DNA of 64,000 nucleotides, from contig NZ_JBAJNS010000001.1 in NCBI RefSeq assembly GCF_037911585.1, forward strand, positions 562,001 through 626,000. The letters are read 5' to 3'. A program made the translations under genes and the position numbers. Shown one piece after another: positions 20,104 through 29,128 of this stretch. The notes below the pieces were generated by a model, which ran no database searches, was not told the origin of the DNA, and saw nothing but the letters and a program-made list of their open reading frames with translations. The DNA is from Streptomyces sp. GSL17-111 (lineage in GTDB: Bacteria > Actinomycetota > Actinomycetes > Streptomycetales > Streptomycetaceae). How positions within the stretch are numbered: position 1 is the stretch's first letter; every line of letters begins with the position of its first letter.

Positions 20104-21153
20104 GTGCAGACGCAAGAGTACGACCAGCAGACAAACGCCACGCGGGTGCCGAAGCCGCAGCGCGGGCCCGTCGTCCGCTCCGTACCCCCGTCCGGCCCCG
20201 GGCCGGGTCGGCGGCGCTTCCGCCGGCTCGCGGTGCTCGGCGGGACGCTGCTGCTCCCGCCGAGCGCCGCGCTCGTGGCGCGGGCGCTGGACGTGGACGG
20301 ACCGATGCCCCTCCCCCAGCTGCTGGCGTTCCTGCCCTGGTTCCTGGTGCCCGGCTGGCTGGCGCTGGCCGTCGCCGCCGCGGCGCGTCGGCCGCTGCTG
20401 GCCGGCTGGTCGCTGGCCGTGCTGGGGAGCACCGCCTGGTTCCTCCAGCCCTACGGCCCGCAGGTCGCCACCCCCGCCGGACCGCCACTGGCGCAGGTGC
20501 GGGTGCTGAGCGCCAACCTGGAGTTCGGCGGTGCCACGGGCGCGCTGCTGGACGTCCTGCGCCGCGAGCGCCCCCATCTGGTCTCCGTCCAGGAGTGCGA
20601 CCGGCGCTGCGCCGAGGCGCTGGACACACCGCGACTGAAGGACGCGTACCCCTACCGTGTCGTCCGGGGCAGCGAGCCGGCGGAAGGCTCCGCGCTGCTG
20701 AGCGTGTATCCGCTCAGCGACGTCGGTCACCTCCCCGGGCAGCTGTCCATGCCGAGCGCCGTGGCGGACGTGGCCGGGGTGCCGGTGCGCGTCCAGGTCG
20801 TCCACCCCATGCCGCCGCGCCTGGGTTCGATGGACGCGTGGGCGCGCGACCTCGAGACGATCCGCCGCGCGGCGGAACGCCGGTCGGGGACGCGCACGAT
20901 CGTCGCCGGGGACTTCAACGCGTCCCAGGACCACGCCGGATTCCGGGCCGTCCTGGACACCGGGCTGCGCGACAGCGCCCGGTCCGTCGGCCATTCCCGG
21001 ACGCCGTCGTGGCCGGCGGCGACCACTCCGCTGCTCGGCACCCAGATCGACCACGTCCTGGTGAGCGAGCGGCTGACGCCGGTCGGCGCGCACTTCCTCG
21101 ACCTGCCGGGCACCGACCACCGCGCCCTGCTCGCCGACGTCCAGGTCCGCTGA
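20104..21153 (+). CDS. Membrane-anchored endonuclease/exonuclease/phosphatase-family protein
   Basis: 349 residues from a GTG. Basic N-terminus, then about three hydrophobic segments between residues 40 and 115, then an EEP catalytic domain facing outward by analogy. Motifs: LSANLEFGG, the metal glutamate in VSVQECD, GDFNASQDH, TQIDHVLVS and the final TDHRALLADV. Such proteins cleave phosphodiesters in nucleic acids or lipids; the substrate cannot be told. No operon partner. Confidence 0.85.
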   Translation: MQTQEYDQQTNATRVPKPQRGPVVRSVPPSGPGPGRRRFRRLAVLGGTLLLPPSAALVARALDVDGPMPLPQLLAFLPWFLVPGWLALAVAAAARRPLLAGWSLAVLGSTAWFLQPYGPQVATPAGPPLAQVRVLSANLEFGGATGALLDVLRRERPHLVSVQECDRRCAEALDTPRLKDAYPYRVVRGSEPAEGSALLSVYPLSDVGHLPGQLSMPSAVADVAGVPVRVQVVHPMPPRLGSMDAWARDLETIRRAAERRSGTRTIVAGDFNASQDHAGFRAVLDTGLRDSARSVGHSRTPSWPAATTPLLGTQIDHVLVSERLTPVGAHFLDLPGTDHRALLADVQVR

Positions 21154-21301
21154 CGCGCGAGCGCCCGCCCCGGCGTCGGTACGGAGCCGGGTCCCGGACG
21201 GCGGGTGCCGGGCGGGAACCACACCCGGGGGCTGGGACGTTCTACCCGATCAGTGGCCGGCGCACCGGCCGACGGGGGCGGACCGGGAAAGAGGAACGGT
21301 C

Positions 21302-22504
21302 GTGAACCTGATAGATGTCGTACTGCTGCTGGCCGCGGTCGCCTTCGCCGCCGACGGGTACCAGCGCGGGCTGGTGGCGGCCCTGGTGTCGCTCGCCGGT
21401 TTCGTCGGCGGCGCGGTCGTGGGGGTGTGGCTGCTGCCGTTCACCCTGGGCTTCGTCGAGCGGGGCAGCGGAGCGGCGACGGTCACGGCCGTCCTGACCG
21501 TCCTGCTGCCCGCGGGCGCCGGGCACGCGCTCGCCGCACGGCTCGGCTGGGAGCTGCGAGGCGCGCTGCGCTGGGCGCCGGTGCGCTGGCTCGACGGCAT
21601 CGGGGGTGCCCTCGCGAACGCGGTCGCGGTCCTGCTCGTCGGCTGGCTCGCGGCGAGCGTGCTCGTCACCTCGCCCTCGCCGGAGGTGAGCCAGGCCGTC
21701 CGGGGCTCGACGGTGCTGGGCGCCGTGCAGGAGCGGATGCCGGAGGCCGCGCCCACCTGGTTCAGCCGGGCGACGAACGCCCTCACCACGGCCGGCTTCC
21801 CCCAGGTCTTCAACCCCTTCGAGAACGAGCCGGTCACCGGGATACCCGAACCGACGGGGGACGAGGTCACCGAGGCGGCCACCGTCGCCGCCCAGCGCGG
21901 CAGCGTCAAGGTGGAGGGCGTCGCGTTCGTCGACGGCCGGCGGCAGGGGCAGGAGGGCAGCGGTTTCGTCTACGCGGACCGCCGGGTCATGACGAACGCC
22001 CACGTGGTGGCCGGGGTGGACCGGCCGACTGTCCGGGTGGGCGGGGTGGGCCCGGCCCTGTCGGCGACCGTCGTGCACTTCGACCCGGACGTCGACGTCG
22101 CGGTGCTGCGGGTGCCCGAGCTGGACGCGACGCCGCTGGAGTTCACCTCCGAGGTCTCCCGGGGCGACCCGGCCGTCGTCGCGGGGTACCCGGAGAACGG
22201 CGGGCTGGACCTCCAGGCCGCGACCGTGGCGGGTGAGGTCACCGCCCGTGGGCAGGACATCTACAACGCCAGCATGGTCACGCGGGAGATCCATCCGCTG
22301 CGGGGCACCGTCCGCCCCGGCAACTCCGGGGGCCCGCTGCTCACCCCGGACGGCCGGGTCTACGGCGTCGTCTTCGCCCGGTCCGTCACCGATCCGGACA
22401 CGGGCTACGCCCTCACCGCCGACCAGGTGCGGCGCGCGGCCGAGGCCGGTGACGCGTCGACGGCCCCGGTGGACACGGGCGACCGGGCGGCGAGCATCGG
22501 CTGA
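21302..22504 (+). CDS. MarP-like membrane serine protease (CvpA domain plus trypsin-like domain)
   Basis: 400 residues from a GTG with GAAAGAGG upstream. Residues 1-130 form four hydrophobic segments of the CvpA/colicin V type (MNLIDVVLLLAAVAFAADGYQRG). Residues 190-390 are a chymotrypsin-fold protease with all triad residues visible: histidine in TNAHVVAGV, aspartate in DVDVAVLRV and serine in GNSGGPL. The architecture is that of mycobacterial MarP, which acts in the periplasm in acid and oxidative stress; the role here is inferred. Confidence 0.88.
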   Translation: MNLIDVVLLLAAVAFAADGYQRGLVAALVSLAGFVGGAVVGVWLLPFTLGFVERGSGAATVTAVLTVLLPAGAGHALAARLGWELRGALRWAPVRWLDGIGGALANAVAVLLVGWLAASVLVTSPSPEVSQAVRGSTVLGAVQERMPEAAPTWFSRATNALTTAGFPQVFNPFENEPVTGIPEPTGDEVTEAATVAAQRGSVKVEGVAFVDGRRQGQEGSGFVYADRRVMTNAHVVAGVDRPTVRVGGVGPALSATVVHFDPDVDVAVLRVPELDATPLEFTSEVSRGDPAVVAGYPENGGLDLQAATVAGEVTARGQDIYNASMVTREIHPLRGTVRPGNSGGPLLTPDGRVYGVVFARSVTDPDTGYALTADQVRRAAEAGDASTAPVDTGDRAASIG

Positions 22505-22523
22505 CGCCGCCCGGCACCGCCGG

Positions 22524-23114
22524 TCAGAACCTGACGTCGGAGCAGGCGTAGAAGGCGTTCGCCGTGTCGTGGACGGTCCAGACGGCCAGGATCAGGTGCG
22601 TGCCCGTCTTGCCGGCGGGGATGCGCCCGGTGTGGCTCTCGACGGTGGCCGGCTGCCGGCCGCCCAGGTTCACGGTGAGGAAGGGCTGCGCCTCCAGGTC
22701 GCTGCGGGTGAGCGGCCGGGTGGGGTCGTAGCCGTCGCGGGTGATGAAGTACTCGTACTTGGTGGTGCGGTGCGGCGCGGTGTTGCGCCAGGTGAAGGTG
22801 TACTGCTGGCCGCCGCTGAGCCGCGTGGTCGGCCAGGCACCGCCGCGGGGGTCGTCGAGTTCGGCGAACCGGGCGTTGCCACCGGCGCAGATGGTGCCGT
22901 CGGAGGGCCCGCGTCCGGGGAAGCCCTTGAGCCCTTCGACGCTCTGCGGCTCCCAGCGGATGGCCCCGCAGCCGCTCACGGTGCCCTGGGCACAGTGCAG
23001 CTGACGGCTGAGCGGGGAGGTGGTGTATCCGTGCGCGGTGGCCGGGCCCGCGGAGGTGAGAACGGTCACTGCGGCCAGCCCTAGGGCAGCCGCGAGGGAG
23101 GTGATCGTGCGCAT
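22524..23114 (-). CDS. Secreted lytic polysaccharide monooxygenase (AA10, chitin/cellulose active)
   Basis: 196 residues. A signal peptide (MRTITSLAAALGLAAV..., cleavage after ATA) releases a mature protein starting HGY, where the N-terminal histidine is the first ligand of the copper histidine brace. The second brace histidine is in WRNTAPHRT. Four cysteines suit two disulfides. No carbohydrate-binding module. Dre-like sites upstream imply control by the N-acetylglucosamine sensor DasR, favouring chitin as substrate. Confidence 0.92.
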   Translation of the reverse strand: MRTITSLAAALGLAAVTVLTSAGPATAHGYTTSPLSRQLHCAQGTVSGCGAIRWEPQSVEGLKGFPGRGPSDGTICAGGNARFAELDDPRGGAWPTTRLSGGQQYTFTWRNTAPHRTTKYEYFITRDGYDPTRPLTRSDLEAQPFLTVNLGGRQPATVESHTGRIPAGKTGTHLILAVWTVHDTANAFYACSDVRF

Positions 23115-23149
23115 GGCTGCGCTCCTGCCTGACGTGGGGGTTGCCTGAG

Positions 23150-23203
23150 TTGGTCCAGACCAACTCTGACGGTAGAGGCCGGTTTTGGACATGTCCAGAC
23201 CAA
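23150..23203 (-). promoter_or_regulatory. Two DasR-type dre sites upstream of the LPMO gene
   Basis: TTGGTCCAGACCAA at 23150-23163 has the perfect-armed core TGGTC-N2-GACCA of the DasR responsive element; a second copy at 23191-23202 matches 10 of the 12 core bases. Centres are 40 bp apart. Confidence 0.75.
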
Positions 23204-23236
23204 TGCAGGCAGGAAGAAAGGTGCCGCGTACAAACG

Positions 23237-24424
23237 TCAGGCGGCCGAACCCAGCCGCGTCGTGCGGGTGTCGTGGTGGATGGGGACGCCGCCACCGGTG
23301 AGGGGGACGCCCGAGCCGCCGTGCCGGTCCGCGACGATCTCGGCCGCGATCGACAGGGCCGTCTCCTCCGGCGTCCGGCCGCCGAGGTCGAGTCCGATCG
23401 GCGAGCGGAGCCGGGCCAGCTCCCGTTCGCCCAGTCCCGCCTCGCGCAGCTTCGCCAGCCGGGACTCGTGGGTCCGCCGCGAGCCCATCGCCCCCACGTA
23501 GGCGACCGGCAGCCGCAGGGCCCGCTCCAGCAGCGGCACGTCGAACTTCGCGTCGTGCGTCAGCACGCACAGCACCGCGCGGCCGTCGAGTCGCTGGCTC
23601 TCCAGGTAGCGGTGCGGCCAGTCGACGACGACCTCGTCGGCCTCCGGGAAGCGCCGGGCGGTGGCGAAGACCGGGCGGGCGTCGCACACCGTCACGCGGT
23701 AGCCGAGGAACGCGCCGACCCGCACCAGGGCGGAGGCGAAGTCGATGGCGCCGAAGACGAGCATGCGCGGCGGCGGGACGCTGGACTCGACCAGCAGCGT
23801 CACCGGCTCACCGCAGCGGCTGCCGTCGGCGCCCAGCTCCACGGTGGCGGTCCGGCCCGAGGCCAGGTGCCCGACGGCCTCGGCCACGGCGGTGCGCTCC
23901 AGGGCCGTCGGCCCGGCGGTGCCGCCGGACCCGTCCAGGACGCCCACGTGGGAGCCGTCGGGCCTGACGTACAGGGTGCGGCCGAGAAGCCCCGGGGGAC
24001 CCGCGACGACGCGGACGAGCGCCGACGCCTCCTGCCGGGAGGCGGCGGCCACCGCGGCGGCGACGGCCGGGCGGACGGCGGGCTCATCCATGCCGCCGTC
24101 CGCACCGGCCGCCGCCCGTACCGGGGTGACGAGGACGTCGATGACGCCGCCGCAGGTCAGGCCCACGGCGAAGGCGTCCTCGTCGCTGTAGCCGAAGCGC
24201 TCGGCGACGGGCGTACCCGTCTCCATCGCCGTCCGGCACAGCTCGTAGACCGCGCCCTCCACACAACCGCCGGACACGGAGCCGACGACGGTCCCGTCGG
24301 CGTCCACCGCCATGGCCGCACCCGGCCGGCGCGGGGCGCTGCCGTGCGTGGCCACGACGGTGGCGACGGCGAAGTCACGTCCCTGCTCGCACCACCGGTT
24401 CAGCTCGTCGGCGATGTCCAGCAT
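23237..24424 (-). CDS. xdhC: XdhC-family molybdenum-cofactor maturation protein
   Basis: 395 residues. N-terminal XdhC domain (VVATHGSAPRRPGAAM, then SVSGGCVEGAVYE) and a C-terminal Rossmann-like domain (LVFGAIDFASALVRVGAFLGYRV, later YVGAMGSRRTHESRL). XdhC binds molybdenum cofactor, aids its sulfuration and inserts it into xanthine dehydrogenase. Lies downstream of the purine permease and the three xdh subunit genes on the same strand. Confidence 0.9.
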   Translation of the reverse strand: MLDIADELNRWCEQGRDFAVATVVATHGSAPRRPGAAMAVDADGTVVGSVSGGCVEGAVYELCRTAMETGTPVAERFGYSDEDAFAVGLTCGGVIDVLVTPVRAAAGADGGMDEPAVRPAVAAAVAAASRQEASALVRVVAGPPGLLGRTLYVRPDGSHVGVLDGSGGTAGPTALERTAVAEAVGHLASGRTATVELGADGSRCGEPVTLLVESSVPPPRMLVFGAIDFASALVRVGAFLGYRVTVCDARPVFATARRFPEADEVVVDWPHRYLESQRLDGRAVLCVLTHDAKFDVPLLERALRLPVAYVGAMGSRRTHESRLAKLREAGLGERELARLRSPIGLDLGGRTPEETALSIAAEIVADRHGGSGVPLTGGGVPIHHDTRTTRLGSAA

Positions 24425-24487
24425 GGCGGTCTCCTTGTCCAGGTCGGGGGGTGGGGGGCGCGGGGCCGGGCGGGCCGGTCAGTGCAG

Positions 24488-25930
24488 TCAGTGCCCCACA
24501 AATGCGAAGTTGTAGACGAACACGGCCGCGAGGATCCACATGAACAGCCCCGGCTCGCGCCACTTGCCCTGGGCGAGCTTGATCGCGCAGTACGCGATGA
24601 TGCCCGCGCCGACGCCGTTGACGATCGAGAAGGTGAACGGCATGAGGATCACGGTGAGGAAGACCGGGATGGCGACCGCGCGGTCCTTCCAGTCCACGTG
24701 GCGGGCGTTCTGCATCATCATCGCGCCGATGACGACCAGTGCCGCCGCGGCGACCTGGCCGGGCACGATCTCGGCGAGCGGCGTGAAGAGCAGCATCAGA
24801 CCGAAGATCAGACCGGTCACCGTGGCCGACAGGCCCGTGCGGGCTCCTTCACCGACGCCCGAGGCGGACTCGATGAAGACCGTCTGGCCCGAGGCGCTGA
24901 CCGAGCCGCCGATGGCACCGCCGGCGCCGTCGACGAGCAGGGCCTTGTTCAGGCCCGGCATGCGGCCCTTCTCGTCGGCGAGCTTGGCCTCCTGGCCGAC
25001 CGCGATGATGGTGGCCATCGCGTCGAAGAAGGCGGCGAGCACCAGGGTGAAGACGACCGTCGTGACGGTCGCGGCGCCCAGTTCGGCGAAGCCGCCGAGC
25101 TCGACCTGCCCGAAGAGGCTGAAGTCGGGGCTGGAGACGAAGGTGTCGGGGAAGGCCGGGGTGGCCAGGCCCCACTCCTCGTCGCCGAGGTCGAGGACCG
25201 CGGTGACGACGAGGGCGAAGACGGTACCGATGCCGATGCCGATGAGGATGGCGCCGGGCACGTTGCGCGCCATCAGCATGAAGATCGCGAGCACGGTGAG
25301 GCAGAAGGCGAACACCGGCCAGCCGGCGAGCGCGCCCTCGACTCCCAGGGTGATCGGCGGGCCGCCCTCACCGCCCCGGCCGACGAACCCGGCCTTCTCC
25401 AGGCCGATCATCGCGACGAACATGCCGATGCCGATGGTGATGGCGTGCTTGAGCCCCATCGGAATCGCGTTCATGATCTTTTCCCGGAGGCCGGTGATCA
25501 CCAGGAGCATGATCACGACCCCGTAGATCACGCACATGCCCATGGCCTGCGGCCAGGTCATGCCCGGGACGACCTGGGTGGCGAGGACGCCGGAGACGCT
25601 CAGGCCGGCGGCCAGGGCGAGGGGCACCTTGCCGATGATGCCCATCAGGAGGGTCGACAGACCCGCCGCGAACGCCGTCGCGGTGACGATCGCCGCCGGG
25701 TTCAGGGTGTCGCCGTTGACGTCGGGGACGCTCAGCAGCAACGGGTTGAGCAGGAGGATGTACGCCATCGCCATGAAGGTGGTGACGCCGCCACGCACCT
25801 CCCGGCCTGTGGTGGAGCCGCGCGCGGTGATGTGAAAGTACCGGTCGAGCCAGCCTCTTCCCGCGGGCGGGCGAGAGCCGGAGCCCGCGTCTTCCGCCGC
25901 GGTCCTCGGCTCTATCGACGACTGTGCCAT
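24488..25930 (-). CDS. AzgA/PbuG-type purine (hypoxanthine/guanine/adenine) permease
   Basis: 480 residues with 10-12 membrane spans. N-terminal LDRYFHITARGSTTGREVRGGVTTFMAMAYILLLNP is the AzgA/GhxP signature; later GGSVSASGQTVFIESASGVGEGARTG is the conserved loop. It imports purine bases for the adjacent xanthine dehydrogenase and differs from the urate permease earlier in the window. Start ATG at 25930 with GGGAG nine bases upstream; a TTG nine bases earlier is also open. Confidence 0.9.
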   Translation of the reverse strand: MAQSSIEPRTAAEDAGSGSRPPAGRGWLDRYFHITARGSTTGREVRGGVTTFMAMAYILLLNPLLLSVPDVNGDTLNPAAIVTATAFAAGLSTLLMGIIGKVPLALAAGLSVSGVLATQVVPGMTWPQAMGMCVIYGVVIMLLVITGLREKIMNAIPMGLKHAITIGIGMFVAMIGLEKAGFVGRGGEGGPPITLGVEGALAGWPVFAFCLTVLAIFMLMARNVPGAILIGIGIGTVFALVVTAVLDLGDEEWGLATPAFPDTFVSSPDFSLFGQVELGGFAELGAATVTTVVFTLVLAAFFDAMATIIAVGQEAKLADEKGRMPGLNKALLVDGAGGAIGGSVSASGQTVFIESASGVGEGARTGLSATVTGLIFGLMLLFTPLAEIVPGQVAAAALVVIGAMMMQNARHVDWKDRAVAIPVFLTVILMPFTFSIVNGVGAGIIAYCAIKLAQGKWREPGLFMWILAAVFVYNFAFVGH

Positions 25931-26120
25931 GTGTGCCAACTCCCAAGGTTCACAGGGGCACCCGCCGGCTCCTTACGCCGGCCGGGATTTGGGATGCACG
26001 ACGCGGGGGACGGCCCGAGACGAACGAGTGTGGTGCGCATTGCCGTGGGGGGCTTTCTGAGCGGGCGGCGCCGGGCGGGGTGGTGCGGAAGTCCGCCCGG
26101 CGCCTCACTTCCGGGTTCCG

Positions 26121-28514
26121 TCAGGTGCCGGTGAGGTGCTCGGGGCGGACGGGTACCCGCCGCAGCGCCAGACCGGTGGCCGCACGGATCGCCGACACCA
26201 CCGCGGGGGTGGAGGACAGCGTGGGGGCCTCACCCATGCCGCGCAGCCCGTAGGGCGCATTGGGGTCGGCCAGCTCCAGGACGTCCACCGGGATGGTGGG
26301 GGTGTCCAGGATGGTCGGGATGAGGTAGTCGGTGAAGGAGGGGTTGCGGACCTTCCCGTCGGTGTCCACGACGATCTCCTCCATGACGGCCAGGCCCAGG
26401 CCCTGCGTGGTGCCGCCCTGGATCTGGCCGACGACCGACTGCGGGTTGAGCGCCTTGCCGACGTCCTGGGCGCAGGCCAGCTCGATGACCTTGACCAGGC
26501 CCAGCTCGGTGTCGACCTCCACCACCGCGCGGTGCGCGGCGAAGGAGTACTGCACATGGCCCTGGCCCTGGCCGGTGCGCAGGTCGAACGCCTCGGTGGG
26601 CCGGTGGCGCCACTCCAGCTCGATGTCGACGACCTCGTCCTCCAGGACGTCCGCGATGCCGGCCAGCACCTCGCCGCCGTCGGTGACGACCTTGCCGCCC
26701 TCCAGCAGCAGCTCGGCGGTCGCCCAGGCCGGGTGGTAGGTGCCCAGCTTGGCGCGGCCGAGCTCCAGCACCTTCGCGCGGACGGCCTCGCAGGTGTGCT
26801 TGACCGCCCCGCCGGTGACGTAGGTCTGCCGCGAGGCCGACGTGGAGCCGGCGGATCCGACCCGGGTGTCGGCCGGGTGGATCGTCACGTTCGTGACGCC
26901 CAGCTCGGTGCGGGCGATCTGCGCGTGCACGGTGACGCCGCCCTGGCCGACCTCCGCCATCGCGGTGTGCACCATGGCGACCGGCTCGCCGCCGACCACG
27001 GAGAGCCGGACGCGGGCGGTGGAGTAGTCGTCGAAGCCCTCGGAGAAGCCGACGTTCTTGATGCCCACCGCGTAGCCGACGCCCCGCACGACGCCCTCGC
27101 CGTGCGTGGTGTTGGACAGTCCGCCGGGCAGGGCGCGGACGTCGACGCTGGTCCCGGCCAGGTCGCCGCTCTCCCACTGCTTCTCCGGCGGGAGCGGCAG
27201 CGCCTTGACGCGGCGCAGCAGCTCGGCGACGGGCGCCGGGGAGTCGACCTCCTGCCCGGTGGGCATGATCGTGCCCTGGCTCATGGCGTTGAGCCGGCGG
27301 AACTCCACCGCGTCCATGCCCAGCTCGGCTGCGAGCTTGTCCATCTGGCTCTCGTAGGCGAAGCAGGCCTGGACCGCGCCGAAGCCGCGCATGGCGCCGC
27401 AGGGCGGGTTGTTCGTGTAGAGGGCGACGGCCTCGATCTCGACGTCGTCGATCACGTACGGGCCGACCGACAGCGAGGAGGCGTTGCCGACGACGGCCGG
27501 GGAGGCCGAGGCGTAGGCGCCACCGTCCAGCACGATCCGGCACCTCATGTGCGTGATCCGGCCGTCGCGGGTCGCGCCGTGCTCGTACCAGAGCTTCGCC
27601 GGGTGGCGGTGCACGTGGCCGAAGAACGACTCGAACCGGTTGTAGACGATCTTGACGGGCTTGCCGGTGCGCAGCGCGAGCAGGCAGCCGTGGATCTGCA
27701 TCGACAGGTCCTCGCGGCCGCCGAACGCGCCGCCGACGCCGGAGAGCGTCATGCGGACCTTCTCCTCGGGCAGGCCGAGGACCGGGGCGATCTGGCGCAG
27801 GTCGGAGTGGAGCCACTGGGTGGCCACGTACAGGTCGACGCCGCCGTCCTCGGCGGGCACGGCCAGGCCGGACTCCGGGCCGAGGAAGGCCTGGTCCTGC
27901 ATGCCGACCTCGTACTCGCCGCTGACGATCACGTCGGCCCGGGCCCGCGCCGCCTCGACGTCACCGCGCACGATGGGCTGGCGGTGGACGATGTTCGGGT
28001 GCGGCACGTGCCCGGCGTGGTGGTCGTCGCGGCCGGGGTGCAGCAGCGGCGCGTCCTCGGCCGTCGCGGTGGCCTCGTCGTGGACGACGGGCAGCGGCGC
28101 GTAGTCGACCCGGATCTTCTCGGCGGCCCGGCGGGCCGTCTCGGGGTGGTCGGCGGCGACGATCGCCACCGGCTCCCCGTGGTGCCGGACGCGGCCGTGG
28201 GCCAGGACGGGGGTGTCCTGGATCTCCAGGCCGTAGTTCTTCACCCCGGTGGGCAGGTCGTCGTAGGTCAGGACGGCGTGGACGCCGGCCTGGGCCAGGG
28301 CCGCGGAGGTGTCGATCGAGCGGATCTCGGCGTGGGCGTGCGGGCTGCGGAGCGTGTAGCCCCACAGCATGTCCTCGTGCCACATGTCCGAGGAGTAGGC
28401 GAACTCGCCGGTCACCTTCAGCGTGCCGTCGGGGCGCAGCGTGGACTCGCCGATGCCGCCCTTGGTGGCGCTGCCCTGGGTGAGGTTCGTCGGGGTGCGG
28501 GTCACTCCGCCCAT
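26121..28514 (-). CDS. Xanthine dehydrogenase, molybdopterin-binding subunit
   Basis: 797 residues. Large subunit carrying the Mo-molybdopterin cytosine or pterin cofactor and the purine site. Blocks: GVGGAFGGREDLSMQIH near residue 290, the arginine-bearing CGAMRGFGAVQACFAYESQMD, TEVGQGG-like AEVGQGGVTVHAQIA, and near the C-terminus the catalytic glutamate in YGLRGMGEAPTLSS. It starts two bases after the iron-sulfur subunit stop. With the two smaller subunits it makes the heterotrimer oxidising hypoxanthine and xanthine to urate. Confidence 0.93.
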   Translation of the reverse strand: MGGVTRTPTNLTQGSATKGGIGESTLRPDGTLKVTGEFAYSSDMWHEDMLWGYTLRSPHAHAEIRSIDTSAALAQAGVHAVLTYDDLPTGVKNYGLEIQDTPVLAHGRVRHHGEPVAIVAADHPETARRAAEKIRVDYAPLPVVHDEATATAEDAPLLHPGRDDHHAGHVPHPNIVHRQPIVRGDVEAARARADVIVSGEYEVGMQDQAFLGPESGLAVPAEDGGVDLYVATQWLHSDLRQIAPVLGLPEEKVRMTLSGVGGAFGGREDLSMQIHGCLLALRTGKPVKIVYNRFESFFGHVHRHPAKLWYEHGATRDGRITHMRCRIVLDGGAYASASPAVVGNASSLSVGPYVIDDVEIEAVALYTNNPPCGAMRGFGAVQACFAYESQMDKLAAELGMDAVEFRRLNAMSQGTIMPTGQEVDSPAPVAELLRRVKALPLPPEKQWESGDLAGTSVDVRALPGGLSNTTHGEGVVRGVGYAVGIKNVGFSEGFDDYSTARVRLSVVGGEPVAMVHTAMAEVGQGGVTVHAQIARTELGVTNVTIHPADTRVGSAGSTSASRQTYVTGGAVKHTCEAVRAKVLELGRAKLGTYHPAWATAELLLEGGKVVTDGGEVLAGIADVLEDEVVDIELEWRHRPTEAFDLRTGQGQGHVQYSFAAHRAVVEVDTELGLVKVIELACAQDVGKALNPQSVVGQIQGGTTQGLGLAVMEEIVVDTDGKVRNPSFTDYLIPTILDTPTIPVDVLELADPNAPYGLRGMGEAPTLSSTPAVVSAIRAATGLALRRVPVRPEHLTGT

Positions 28515-28516
28515 CG

Positions 28517-29128
28517 TCAGGCTCCCGTTCCAGCGGTCTGGGACTCCTCGCGCGCCGCGGCGAGGCGGACGGCGTCGAGGATCTTCTCGTAACCGGTGCA
28601 GCGGCACAGGTTGCCGGAGAGCGCTTCGCGGATGTCCGCGTCACTCGGCTGCGGGTTGCGCTCGATCAGCTCGTCGGCCGCGACGAGCAGACCCGGCGTG
28701 CAGAAGCCGCACTGGACGGCCCCGGCGTCGATGAACGCCTGCTGCACGGTGGACAGCTCGGCGCCCTCACCGCTCCCGGCGCCGTCGCCCTCGACCTTTC
28801 CGGGCTTCGCCTCCCACTGCTGGGCGGCGTTGAGGTCGGTGCCCCCACACGCTCCGCTCGCGCAGCCCGCCGCACGGTCCTTGGCGAAGTCCGCCAGGCC
28901 CTCGACGGTGACGACCTCGCGGCCCTCGACCTGGCCGGCCGCGACCAGGCAGGCGCAGACGGGCACGCCGTCCAGCCGGACGGTGCACGAACCGCACTCG
29001 CCCTGCTCGCAGGCGTTCTTGGAGCCGGGCAGGCCCATGCGCTCGCGCAGCACGTACAGGAGGCTCTCGCCCTCCCAGACGTCGTCGGCCTCGTGCGGCC
29101 GGCCGTTGACTCGGAAGTTCACGCGCAC
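28517..29128 (-). CDS. Xanthine dehydrogenase, [2Fe-2S] subunit
   Basis: 203 residues. N-terminal plant-ferredoxin cluster CEQGECGSCTV...C and C-terminal helical cluster CGFC...CRCTGY, as in all small subunits of this family. Between them residues 90-125 hold an unusual cysteine- and glycine-rich insert (GCASGACGG) plus an acidic linker absent in the shortest homologues. GTG start at 29128 with AGGAGG six bases upstream; it overlaps the FAD subunit by 10 bases. Confidence 0.92.
   Translation of the reverse strand: MRVNFRVNGRPHEADDVWEGESLLYVLRERMGLPGSKNACEQGECGSCTVRLDGVPVCACLVAAGQVEGREVVTVEGLADFAKDRAAGCASGACGGTDLNAAQQWEAKPGKVEGDGAGSGEGAELSTVQQAFIDAGAVQCGFCTPGLLVAADELIERNPQPSDADIREALSGNLCRCTGYEKILDAVRLAAAREESQTAGTGA

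Noticed and set aside
23141..26134. A 997-residue plus-strand open frame, and similar very long frames such as 31288-33849 and 36771-39638
   Set aside because: They lie antisense or out of frame over genes with clear domains; their Arg/Gly/His/Pro-rich composition is the usual shadow of GC-rich coding DNA.
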